From the NCBI GenBank assembly GCA_004020875.1, contig SAPZ01000038.1:1-43377 (forward strand): a DNA stretch of 43,377 nucleotides. The letters run 5' to 3'. This DNA is from Mesorhizobium sp. Lineage in GTDB: Bacteria; Pseudomonadota; Alphaproteobacteria; Rhizobiales; Rhizobiaceae. A program made the position numbers and the translations under genes. Below, in pieces: positions 33,421 through 40,664 of the stretch; positions within the stretch are counted from its first letter, which is position 1; every line of letters begins with the position of its first letter. Under the pieces are notes generated by a model. It saw nothing but the letters and a program-made list of their open reading frames with translations, did not search any database and had not been told where the DNA came from.

Positions 33421-34434
33421 ATGTCAATCCTTTCACGACGCATTCGGCTTTTCTCGTCGGCGGCGCTTACGGTCGCCGCTCTGCTCGGTCCGGCCAGCGC
33501 CGAGGATCTCAAGATCACCATCGGCTACCAGACGGTGGTCGAGCCATCGAAAGTGCCGCAGGCCGACGGCGCCTATGAAAAAGCGACCGAGGCGACGATC
33601 GACTGGCGCAAGTTTGATTCCGGCGCCGACGTCATCGCCGCGATCGCCTCCGGCTCGGTCGATATCGGTTATGTCGGCTCGAGCCCGCTGGCAGCGGCCG
33701 CCAGCCGCGAATTGCCGATCGAGACCATCTTCGTCGTCGGCCTGATCGGTCCGTCGGAAGCGCTGGTGGCCCGCAACGGCTCGGGCATCGAGAGGGTCGC
33801 GGATCTGCCCGGCAAGAAGGTCGCGGTGCCATTCGTCTCGACCACGCATTATAGCCTGCTCGCGGCGCTGAAGCACGAAGGTGTCGATCCGAAGTCGGTC
33901 CAGATCCTCAATCTGAGGCCGCCGGAAATCGCCGCCGCCTTCGCGCGCGGCGACATCGACGCGGCCTATGTCTGGGACCCGGCGCTGGGCCAGGTGAAGA
34001 CGACCGGCAAGGTGGTGCTGGACTCCTCGCAGGTGGCCGCCTGGGGCGCGCCGACCTTCGACGCCTGGATCGTGCGCACCGACTTTGCCGAAAAGCACCC
34101 CGAAGCCGTGCGCGACTTCGTCAAGGTGACGGGCGAGGCCTATGCCCAGTTCCTCGCCAAGCCGGAGGCCTGGTCGGTATCCTCGCCGGAAGCCGGCAAG
34201 ATCGCCAAGCTCACCGGCGCCAAGCTGGAAGAGGTGCCGGAACTGCTCAAGGGCTATGTCTTCCCTTCGCTCGAAGAGCAGGCCTCGGACAAGTTCCTCG
34301 GCGGCGCCACCGTCAAGGCCGTCGCGGCAACGTCTGCCTTCCTCAAGGAGCAGGGCAAAGTGGACGCTGTGCTGCCCGACTATTCGAAATATGTGACGGC
34401 GAAATATGCCAGCGAGGCGCTCGCCTCGAACTGA
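33421..34434 (+). CDS. tauA: Taurine/sulfonate ABC transporter substrate-binding protein (TauA-like)
   Basis: A 337-residue NMT1/TauA-type binding protein. The signal peptide ends at GPASA near residue 27. Family parts are I-T-I-G-Y-Q-T-V-V-E-P-S-K near 32-44, A-S-G-S-V-D-I-G-Y-V-G-S-S-P-L near 75-89 and I-D-A-A-Y-V-W-D-P-A-L near 178-188, all typical of taurine binding proteins. Aliphatic sulfonates other than taurine remain possible. The ATG follows an AT-rich promoter with a sulfur box. Two inverted repeats lie between it and tauB. No TauD dioxygenase gene is present, so desulfonation would fall to an SsuD. Confidence 0.88.
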   Translation: MSILSRRIRLFSSAALTVAALLGPASAEDLKITIGYQTVVEPSKVPQADGAYEKATEATIDWRKFDSGADVIAAIASGSVDIGYVGSSPLAAAASRELPIETIFVVGLIGPSEALVARNGSGIERVADLPGKKVAVPFVSTTHYSLLAALKHEGVDPKSVQILNLRPPEIAAAFARGDIDAAYVWDPALGQVKTTGKVVLDSSQVAAWGAPTFDAWIVRTDFAEKHPEAVRDFVKVTGEAYAQFLAKPEAWSVSSPEAGKIAKLTGAKLEEVPELLKGYVFPSLEEQASDKFLGGATVKAVAATSAFLKEQGKVDAVLPDYSKYVTAKYASEALASN

Positions 34435-34447
34435 GCTTTTCTCCATG

Positions 34448-34560
34448 CAATTCCCGGAAGGATGACCGCCTTTCCGGGATTGCTCGGAAGCGCGGCCTCC
34501 TTCCCTGGCCTTGCGCTTGCCTGTCCCGAAGCCGCTTACGAGGCGCGGCTTCGGGGCAGG
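34448..34560 (+). terminator. Two hairpins between tauA and tauB
   Basis: The first is an imperfect stem around TTCCCGGAA (34451-34459) and TTTCCGGGA (34471-34479). The second is long: CCTGTCCCGAAGCCGC (34520-34535) pairs with GCGGCTTCGGGGCAGG (34545-34560), 16 bp with one G-U pair and a 9-base loop. No T-run follows. They probably protect the tauA message or partly stop transcription so that the binding protein is made in excess. Confidence 0.65.
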
Positions 34561-34595
34561 CCCCAATCCAACGCATTGATCCAGCAGAGGCCCGA

Positions 34596-35384
34596 ATGAC
34601 GCATCTCACCCTCGACAAGGTCAGCGTTCATTATGACGGTCAGCCGGCGGCGGCGGTCGAGCGCGTTTCGCTCGACATCGGCAAAAGCGATTCAGGCAGG
34701 GGCGATTTCGTCGTGCTGGTCGGCCGATCCGGCTGCGGCAAGACCTCGCTGCTCAACGTCGCCGCTGGCCTGGTCGAGCCCGCGGGCGGGCTGGCCACGG
34801 TCGGCGGCCGGCCGATCACCGGGCCCGGCTCCGATCGGGCCGTGGTCTTCCAGAACGATGCGCTGTTCCCATGGCTGACGGCGCGGGAAAATGTCGCCTT
34901 CGCGCTCAGGCTGCGCGGTGCATCAGCCGACAAAAGGGCCCGGCGCGCCGACGAGCTGCTGTCGCTGGTCAAGCTCGGCGATGCCGGCGACAAGCGCATC
35001 TGGGAGCTTTCCGGCGGCATGCGCCAGCGCGTCGGCCTTGCCCGGGCCTTGGCCGCCGAACCCGAATTCCTTCTGCTCGACGAGCCGCTCGGCGCGCTCG
35101 ACGCGCTGACCCGCGAGCGCATGCAGACGACGCTGCTCGATCTGTGGGCCGCCGCCCAGGTCGGCGTGCTGATGGTGACGCACGGCATCGAGGAGGCGCT
35201 GGTGCTGGCGACCCGCATCGTCGTGCTGGCGCCGGGACCCGGCCATGTGGTGCGGACATTCGAAACCCATTTCGGCCGCCGCTACGCCGCCGGCGAGCCG
35301 ATCCGCGCGATCAAGGCCGATCCCGCCTTTGCCGTGGGCCGCGCGGAGCTGACCGACGCGATCTTCGAAGGAGAGGCGGCATGA
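34596..35384 (+). CDS. tauB: Taurine/sulfonate ABC transporter ATP-binding protein (TauB-like)
   Basis: A 262-residue ATPase of the TauB/SsuB/nitrate class. Walker A is VGRSGCGKTSLLN near 42-54, the Q-loop region V-V-F-Q-N-D-A-L-F-P-W-L near 83-94, the signature LSGGMRQRVGLARAL near 138-152 and Walker B F-L-L-L-D-E-P-L-G-A-L-D. T-H-G-I-E-E-A is the switch-histidine region. It energises the TauC-like permease, whose gene starts inside its stop codon (ATGA at 35381-35384). The start follows the long hairpin by 35 bases. Confidence 0.92.
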   Translation: MTHLTLDKVSVHYDGQPAAAVERVSLDIGKSDSGRGDFVVLVGRSGCGKTSLLNVAAGLVEPAGGLATVGGRPITGPGSDRAVVFQNDALFPWLTARENVAFALRLRGASADKRARRADELLSLVKLGDAGDKRIWELSGGMRQRVGLARALAAEPEFLLLDEPLGALDALTRERMQTTLLDLWAAAQVGVLMVTHGIEEALVLATRIVVLAPGPGHVVRTFETHFGRRYAAGEPIRAIKADPAFAVGRAELTDAIFEGEAA

Positions 35385-36241
35385 GCGTGAGCGCCTACAG
35401 CGAAAGGCCCGCCGCGAAGGCCGGCGAGAATGACGGGTTTTCGGTGCCATGGTCGCGGCCGCGGCCAAAAAGGACGGTCGTCTCGGCTAGGCTGGTCAGC
35501 GCGATCACCATTCTCGTGCTGCTCGCCGCCTGGACCGCGGCGGCCTCGCTGCAGCTGGTGTCGCCGGTCTTCCTGCCCTCGCCCGCCGCGGTGTGGGCGA
35601 AATTTGTCGTCGTTGCCCGCGACGGATTCGTCGATGCGACGCTCATTCAGCACGTCGCCGCCAGCCTGTGGCGGGTGTTCGCGGCGCTGATCGCGGCTAT
35701 CCTCGTCGGCGTGCCGGTCGGCCTCGCCATCGGCATTAGCCGGATCGGGCGCGGCGTGTTCGATCCGCTGCTCGAGTTTCTGCGGCCGATCCCGCCGCTC
35801 GCCTATCTGCCGCTGATCATCATCTGGTTCGGCATCGGCGAACCGTCGAAAATCCTGGTGATCGCCATCGCCATGCTGGCGCCGGTGGCGCTGTCGACCG
35901 CCGCCGGGGTGCGCGGCGTTTCGCGCGAGCGTGTCGACGCGGCGCGTTCGCTCGGCGCCACCCGCACCCAGGTCATCCGCCATGTGATCCTGCCCAGCGC
36001 CCTGCCTTCGATCCTCACCGGGCTGCGCATTGCCCTCGGCGCCGGCTGGTCGACGCTGGTCGCGGCCGAACTGGTCGCGGCGACGCGGGGGCTCGGCTTC
36101 ATGATCCAGTCGGCGGCGCAATTCCTGGTCACCGACGTGGTGGTCATGGGCATACTGGTGATCGCGATCATCGCCTTCGCCCTGGAATTCGTCATCCGCC
36201 GGATCGAGCGGGTCCTGGTGCCTTGGGCGGGGCGGGAATGA
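35381..36241 (+). CDS. tauC: Taurine/sulfonate ABC transporter permease (TauC-like)
   Basis: A 286-residue permease of the SsuC/TauC class with six hydrophobic segments after a polar N-terminal tail of about 35 residues. Family parts are F-L-P-S-P-A-A-V-W near 65-73, PLLEFLRPIPPLAYLPLIIIWFGIGE near 128-153 (split here by reading as P-L-L-E-F-L-R-P-I-P-P-L then W-F-G-I-G-E), and the coupling region AARSLGATRTQVIRHVILP near 187-205. It shares an ATGA overlap with tauB. A 61-residue ORF follows after 22 bases and may belong to the operon. Confidence 0.92.
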   Translation: MSVSAYSERPAAKAGENDGFSVPWSRPRPKRTVVSARLVSAITILVLLAAWTAAASLQLVSPVFLPSPAAVWAKFVVVARDGFVDATLIQHVAASLWRVFAALIAAILVGVPVGLAIGISRIGRGVFDPLLEFLRPIPPLAYLPLIIIWFGIGEPSKILVIAIAMLAPVALSTAAGVRGVSRERVDAARSLGATRTQVIRHVILPSALPSILTGLRIALGAGWSTLVAAELVAATRGLGFMIQSAAQFLVTDVVVMGILVIAIIAFALEFVIRRIERVLVPWAGRE

Positions 36242-36263
36242 ACGCAAGCGAAGGAGAAGGACG

Positions 36264-36449
36264 ATGACCCATTCCACCGCGGTGCTGTTCGCGCATGTCG
36301 GCGCGTGGCTGTTGCGTCTGCCGCCGAGCGACACACGAGATAAAGACGAACCGAAATCGCCGACGCCGGTGCTTCTCGCTGGCGAGCGCGATCGCCTGCC
36401 GCCCCGCGACGAGAGCTTCTACTGGGCGTGGCAGTACTGGTCCCAGTGA
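36264..36449 (+). CDS. Small uncharacterised protein (61 residues)
   Basis: A short gene with a very good ribosome binding site (GAAGGAGAAGG directly before a 3-base gap to ATG), 22 bases after tauC. The protein has a hydrophobic start (TAVLFAHVGAWLLRLPP), a charged middle (D-T-R-D-K-D-E-P-K) and an aromatic end (E-S-F-Y-W-A-W-Q-Y-W-S-Q). No family is recognised. Its place as last gene of the tau unit and its ribosome binding site argue that it is translated. It could be a small membrane-associated partner of the importer; that is a guess. Confidence 0.6.
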   Translation: MTHSTAVLFAHVGAWLLRLPPSDTRDKDEPKSPTPVLLAGERDRLPPRDESFYWAWQYWSQ

Positions 36450-36476
36450 CCGGGTCACAGGAGCATTCTTTGCTCC
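36446..36476 (+). terminator. Two small hairpins at the end of the tau unit
   Basis: GTGACC-G-GGTCAC (36446-36458) overlaps the stop of the small gene and could act as a palindromic site. GGAGCA-TTCTT-TGCTCC (36460-36476) is a perfect 6-bp stem with a 5-base loop. Neither is followed by a T-tract, so termination is only possible, perhaps Rho-assisted. Confidence 0.4.
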
Positions 36477-36531
36477 GACGGGGCGCTGTGCCCGCTCGGC
36501 GCCGCTTGTAGAAAATGATTCCGATTTGTGC

Positions 36532-36569
36532 CTCTAACTCGCAAGATAGTTCCTCTACTAACTTTATAG
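36532..36569 (+). promoter_or_regulatory. Double sulfur box upstream of ssuA
   Basis: The strong box CTAC-TAACTTT-ATAG lies at 36555-36569. A second, slightly longer-spaced copy CTCTAA-CTCGCAAG-ATAG lies at 36532-36549. The left halves are 21 bases apart and the right halves 20, close to two helical turns, so two regulator dimers could sit on the same face. The region is AT-rich and ends about 63 bases before the ssuA start. Confidence 0.58.
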
Positions 36570-36632
36570 ATTTACCTAGCCTGACCTCATTCCAGACGGT
36601 CCGGCAATTCGGGACCAACGAAGGAGAGGGTC

Positions 36633-37604
36633 ATGGTCAATCTGACGAGACGCGCTTTCGGCGTCGGCCTGCTGGCAGTGGCGGCCGTTGCCGCATCCTT
36701 TGGGACGACATCCTTCGGCGCCGCGGCGGATGATCATAAGGCGTTCAACATCGGCTACCAGAAGACCGGCCTGCCGGTAATCGCCCGGCAGCAGCAGATC
36801 ATAGAAAAGGCGCTGGCCGACAAGGGCGTCACGGTCAAGTGGGTCGAGTTCACCGCCGGCCCGCCGCTGGTGGAAGCCCTGAATGTCGGCGCCATCGATG
36901 TCGGCTGGACCGGCGACGCGCCGCCGATCTTCGGCCAGTCGGCCGGGGCCAACATCGTCTATGCGGCGGCGCTGCCTTCCAATGGCGACGGTGAAGCGAT
37001 CTTCGTCAAGCCGGCCTCGCCGATCCAGTCGCTGGCCGATCTCAAGGGCAAGCGCATCGGCGTCGGCAAGGGCACCAGCGCGCATAATCTCCTGGTCGCT
37101 GCGCTTGAAAAGACCGGCATCCCGTTTGACCAGATCACGCCGGTCTATCTCAGCCCAGCCGACGCGGCCGCCGCCTTCGCCAGCGACCAGATCGACGCCT
37201 GGGCCGTTTGGGACCCGTTCTTCGCCATCGCCGAGACCCGTTACCAGCCGCGCGTCCTCGCCCGCTCCAGCGATGTGCTCAAGGTCAACACCTATTTCCT
37301 CGCCAACAAGGATTTCGCCAAGGCGCATCCGGATTTCGTGTCGACCACGATCGGCGCGCTCGGCGACGCGGCGAAATGGGCCGACCAGAACCGCGACAAG
37401 GTGGCCGAGGCGCTGCATGAGGTGACCGGCGTGCCGCTCGACGCGCAGACGATCGCCGCCAACCGCACCAAGTTCGGCATCTACCCGATCACCGACGAGA
37501 TCGTCGCCGGCCAGCAGGCGACGGCCGACCGCTTCTTCAAGCTCGGACTGATCCCGAAAGCGGTGCGGATATCCGACGCCGTCTGGACCGCGCCGGGTAA
37601 CTGA
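36633..37604 (+). CDS. ssuA: Aliphatic sulfonate ABC transporter substrate-binding protein
   Basis: A 323-residue SsuA-type periplasmic binding protein. The N-terminus has T-R-R-A-F-G-V-G-L before a hydrophobic stretch, so Tat or Sec export is possible, with a cleavage region near A-A-A-D at 31-34. SsuA features are F-N-I-G-Y-Q-K-T-G near 38-46, N-V-G-A-I-D-V-G-W-T-G-D-A-P-P-I near 84-99, KGKRIGVGKGTSAHNLLVAAL near 134-154 (G-V-G-K-G-T-S-A-H) and I-D-A-W-A-V-W-D-P-F near 188-197. It heads ssuADCB and is followed by a strong hairpin. Confidence 0.92.
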   Translation: MVNLTRRAFGVGLLAVAAVAASFGTTSFGAAADDHKAFNIGYQKTGLPVIARQQQIIEKALADKGVTVKWVEFTAGPPLVEALNVGAIDVGWTGDAPPIFGQSAGANIVYAAALPSNGDGEAIFVKPASPIQSLADLKGKRIGVGKGTSAHNLLVAALEKTGIPFDQITPVYLSPADAAAAFASDQIDAWAVWDPFFAIAETRYQPRVLARSSDVLKVNTYFLANKDFAKAHPDFVSTTIGALGDAAKWADQNRDKVAEALHEVTGVPLDAQTIAANRTKFGIYPITDEIVAGQQATADRFFKLGLIPKAVRISDAVWTAPGN

Positions 37605-37614
37605 TCTTCATCCA

Positions 37615-37652
37615 CGGCGCCGGGCGGCGAACGCCCGGCGCCGCCCTTGTTT
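37615..37652 (+). terminator. Strong hairpin with T-rich tail after ssuA
   Basis: CGGCGCCGGGCG (37615-37626) pairs perfectly with CGCCCGGCGCCG (37632-37643), 12 bp with the loop GCGAA. CCCTTGTTTT follows, the best T-tract of the hairpins in this window. It lies 11 bases after the ssuA stop and 38 before ssuD. It can act as a partial intrinsic terminator that lowers ssuDCB relative to ssuA. Confidence 0.7.
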
Positions 37653-37680
37653 TCGACTGTCTTCTCTTCGGGTGTCAGCC

Positions 37681-38838
37681 ATGACCGCATCTTCAAGCCC
37701 GCTCGATTTCTTCTGGTTTATCCCGACGCATGGCGATGGAACCTATCTCGGCACCGAGAAGCAGCAGCGTCCGCCCGAATTCGGCTACTTCAAGGAGATC
37801 GCGCAGGCGGTCGACCGGCTGGGATTCCCCGGCGTGCTTTTGCCCACCGGCCAGAACTGCGAGGATTCCTGGATCACCGCCACCGGCCTCGCGACGCTGA
37901 CCGAGAGGCTGAAATTCCTGGTCGCGCTGCGACCCGGCGTGACGCTGCCGACCTTCGCGGCGCGCCAGACCGCGGCGCTCGACCGGCTGAGCAATGGCCG
38001 CCTGCTGCTCAATGTCGTGGTTGGCGGCAACCCGACCGAGCTTGCCGGCGACGGCGTGTTCCTGCCGCATGACGAGCGCTATGCGCAGGCCCAGGAATTC
38101 CTCACCATCTGGCGCGGGCTGGTCTCCGGCGAGCGGGTGAATTTCGAAGGCAAACACTACCGCGTCGAGAACGGCCGCCTCGACCTGTTGCCGCTGCAGG
38201 AGCCGCCGCCGCTCTATTTCGGCGGCTCCTCCGAGGTCGGCCAGGAGCTCGCGGCCGATCTCGTCGACATGTATCTCACCTGGGGCGAGCCACCGGCGCA
38301 GGTTGCCGGCAAGATCGCCTCGGCGCGCGAGAAGGCGGCACGGCGCGGCCGCAAGCTGCGTTTCGGCATCAGGCTGCATTTCATCGTGCGCGAGACCGAG
38401 GACGAGGCCTGGCGCGCCGCCGAACGGCTGATCAGCCATGTCACCGGGGCGCAGATCGAGAATGCCCAGGCGCGTTTCCTCAAGGAGATGGATTCGGTCG
38501 GGCAGCGGCGCATGGCCGAGCTGCATGGCGGCCGGCGCGACCGGCTCGTCGTGTCACCGAACCTATGGGCCGGCGTCGGCCTAGTGCGCGGCGGCGCCGG
38601 CACGGCGCTGGTCGGCACGCCGGAGCAGATCGTCGAGCGCATCGGCGAATACCAGGCGATCGGCATCGACACCATCATCGGCTCCGGCTACCCGCATCTC
38701 GAGGAAGCCTACCGCGTCGCCGAGCTTTTGTTCCCGCGGCTTGGCCTCGGCACGCAGCGGCAGCGGGCGCACAAGGATATCGCCAACGAATTCTCCGTCG
38801 GCTTCCACGGCGCCAGCCGCCTGCAGGCGGCGTCATGA
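37681..38838 (+). CDS. ssuD: FMNH2-dependent alkanesulfonate monooxygenase (second copy)
   Basis: A 385-residue SsuD. It shares F-I-P-T-H-G-D-G-T-Y-L-G-T, LPTGQNCEDSWITATGLA, L-L-N-V-V-V-G-G-N-P and NLWAGVGLVRGGAGTALVG with the family and with the copy at 21618. Enzymes of this type release sulfite and an aldehyde from C2 and longer sulfonates. ATG 37681 is used; GTG 37672 in frame is possible, and neither has a strong ribosome binding site, in keeping with the preceding hairpin reducing its expression. The end overlaps ssuC by ATGA. Confidence 0.94.
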   Translation: MTASSSPLDFFWFIPTHGDGTYLGTEKQQRPPEFGYFKEIAQAVDRLGFPGVLLPTGQNCEDSWITATGLATLTERLKFLVALRPGVTLPTFAARQTAALDRLSNGRLLLNVVVGGNPTELAGDGVFLPHDERYAQAQEFLTIWRGLVSGERVNFEGKHYRVENGRLDLLPLQEPPPLYFGGSSEVGQELAADLVDMYLTWGEPPAQVAGKIASAREKAARRGRKLRFGIRLHFIVRETEDEAWRAAERLISHVTGAQIENAQARFLKEMDSVGQRRMAELHGGRRDRLVVSPNLWAGVGLVRGGAGTALVGTPEQIVERIGEYQAIGIDTIIGSGYPHLEEAYRVAELLFPRLGLGTQRQRAHKDIANEFSVGFHGASRLQAAS

Positions 38839-39614
38839 GCCTGGCCACGCGCCTTTCCCGCAACGGCGCGGCCGGCTGGCTGCTGCCGGCCGCAATCATC
38901 GCCGGCTGGGAAGCCGCGGCGCGCGCCGGCCTGATCCCCGCCAATGTGCTGCCGGCACCGAGCGCGGTGGCCGGGGCCTTCTGGCGGCTGACCTTGTCGG
39001 GCGAACTCGTCCGCAACATCGGCGTCTCAACTTTGCGCGCGCTGTCGGGCTTTGCCATCGGCGGCTCGATCGGTTTCGCGCTCGGTCTGGCCAACGGATT
39101 GTCGGCGCTGAGCCGCGGGCTGACCGACACGACGCTGCAGATGATCCGCAACATCCCGCATCTGGCGCTGATCCCGCTGGTCATCCTGTGGTTCGGCATC
39201 GACGAGGAAGCCAAGCTTTTCCTGGTGGCGCTCGGTGTGTTCTTCCCGATCTATGTAAACACGCTGCTCGGCATCCAGAGCGTCGATCCGCAGCTGGTCG
39301 AGATGGGCCGGGTCTATGGGCTGGACCGGCGCGCCTTGTTCTTCCGGGTGATCCTGCCCGGCGCGCTGCCTTCGATCTTCGTCGGCCTGCGCTATGCGCT
39401 GGGGATCATGTGGCTGACCCTAATCGTCGCCGAGACGATCTCAGCCAGTTCCGGCCTCGGCTACATGGCCATGCAGGCGCGCGAGTTCCTTCTGATCGAC
39501 GTCGTGGTGCTGTCGATCCTGATCTATGCGCTGCTCGGCAAGCTCGCCGACAGCCTGGCCCGCCTGCTCGAGCGCCTGTCGCTCGGCTGGCACCCGGCCT
39601 TCCAGAAAGGGTGA
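38835..39614 (+). CDS. ssuC: Aliphatic sulfonate ABC transporter permease
   Basis: A 259-residue permease of the SsuC class with about six membrane segments. V-L-P-A-P-S-A-V near 35-42, MIRNIPHLALIPLVILWFG near 103-121 and the coupling helix VEMGRVYGLDRRALFFRVILP near 156-176 are characteristic (the latter read as G-R-V-Y-G-L-D-R-R then R-V-I-L-P). It begins within the ssuD stop (ATGA) and is followed at once by ssuB, giving the same ssuADCB order as in other bacteria. Confidence 0.93.
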   Translation: MSLATRLSRNGAAGWLLPAAIIAGWEAAARAGLIPANVLPAPSAVAGAFWRLTLSGELVRNIGVSTLRALSGFAIGGSIGFALGLANGLSALSRGLTDTTLQMIRNIPHLALIPLVILWFGIDEEAKLFLVALGVFFPIYVNTLLGIQSVDPQLVEMGRVYGLDRRALFFRVILPGALPSIFVGLRYALGIMWLTLIVAETISASSGLGYMAMQAREFLLIDVVVLSILIYALLGKLADSLARLLERLSLGWHPAFQKG

Positions 39615-39622
39615 AAACAAAG

Positions 39623-40426
39623 ATGCCAGCCGCCGCCCTCATCGCCGCACGCTCCCTCGTCGCCACGCCGGCGCAAGCCCGGACGATCGGCTCGGTCGAG
39701 GGCCGCCGGGCCTTCGCCTTCAAGGAGGTGGGAAAACGCTTCGGCGACAAGATCGTGCTCGACGGCATCAGTCTCGACGTGCGGGCCGGGCAGTTCCTGG
39801 CCGTCATCGGCAAGAGCGGCTGCGGCAAGAGCACGCTGCTTCGACTGCTGGCTGGGCTCGATCGCCCGACCAGGGGTTCGCTGACCTTTGGCGCCGCCGA
39901 GGAGGGTCACAGCCGCACGCGCTTCATGTTCCAGGAGCCGCGCCTGCTGCCTTGGGCGAGCGTGGTGAAGAACGTCGAGATCGGACTGACCGGCATCGCC
40001 GACGGCACTGACGCCAGGCGGCGGGCGCTTGCCATGCTGGGCGAGGTGGGACTCGCCGATCGCGCCGACGAGTGGCCCTCGGTGCTGTCGGGCGGTCAGA
40101 AGCAGCGCGTGGCGCTTGCCCGCGCCCTGGTCGGCCAGCCGCAGATCCTGGCGCTGGACGAGCCGCTCGGCGCGCTGGACGCGCTGACCCGCATTGAGAT
40201 GCAGCAACTTCTGGAACGGATATGGCTGAACCAGAAGTTCACCGCCGTGCTGGTGACGCACGACGTCGGCGAAGCCGTCGCGCTCGCCGACCGCGTCGTG
40301 GTGATCGGCGCCGGCAGGATCGCCCTCGACCTCGACGTGCCTGTGGCCCGGCCGCGCCGGCACGGTTCGGCGGAGCTTGCCCATATCGAGGGCACCATCC
40401 TGGATCACCTGTTCAGCCGGATCTGA
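39623..40426 (+). CDS. ssuB: Aliphatic sulfonate ABC transporter ATP-binding protein
   Basis: A 267-residue SsuB ATPase. Walker A is IGKSGCGKSTLLRLLAGLD near 62-80, the Q-loop region F-M-F-Q-E-P-R-L-L-P-W near 101-111, the signature LSGGQKQRVALARAL near 152-166 and Walker B I-L-A-L-D-E-P-L-G-A-L-D near 171-182. ATG 39623 is chosen; GTG 39611, which overlaps the ssuC stop as GTGA, is an equally possible start that adds 4 residues. It is the last gene of the sulfur region; no clear terminator follows. Confidence 0.93.
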   Translation: MPAAALIAARSLVATPAQARTIGSVEGRRAFAFKEVGKRFGDKIVLDGISLDVRAGQFLAVIGKSGCGKSTLLRLLAGLDRPTRGSLTFGAAEEGHSRTRFMFQEPRLLPWASVVKNVEIGLTGIADGTDARRRALAMLGEVGLADRADEWPSVLSGGQKQRVALARALVGQPQILALDEPLGALDALTRIEMQQLLERIWLNQKFTAVLVTHDVGEAVALADRVVVIGAGRIALDLDVPVARPRRHGSAELAHIEGTILDHLFSRI

Positions 40427-40465
40427 GGGCGCGGCGCGCAGGTCGCGGCCCGCCGGCACTGCAAA

Positions 40466-40656
40466 TCAGATGCGCGATTGGCTCGCCCAGCGCAGCCCGA
40501 CGATGCCGGCCAGCATGGTAATGAGGCCGATATATAGAGCCATTGGGTTGCAGCGAGATGCTTTGCACTTGGATCAAGCGCATCCGCAGCCTGGCAGACG
40601 TTCATTGCAGCCTGGATCATCCCTGCAATCGCGAAAGCTATGATAGCCGTGCGCAT
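40466..40656 (-). pseudogene. Small membrane-protein remnant, one frameshift
   Basis: The first minus-strand frame begins at ATG 40656 with a signal-peptide-like MRTAIIAFAIAGMIQAAMNV and continues to about 40545. A second frame from ATG 40543 gives a short hydrophobic helix, ALYIGLITMLAGIVGLRWAS, and stops at 40466. Joined by a single frameshift they make a 60-odd-residue protein with a signal and a C-terminal membrane helix. There is no good ribosome binding site. The second part alone (25 residues) might also be a tiny membrane protein. Confidence 0.3.
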
Positions 40657-40664
40657 TGCACCGC

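Noticed and set aside
36446..36458. GTGACC-G-GGTCAC as a Rho-independent terminator
   Set aside because: The stem is only 6 bp with a 1-base loop, which is too tight, and no T-tract follows. It might be a protein site or chance.
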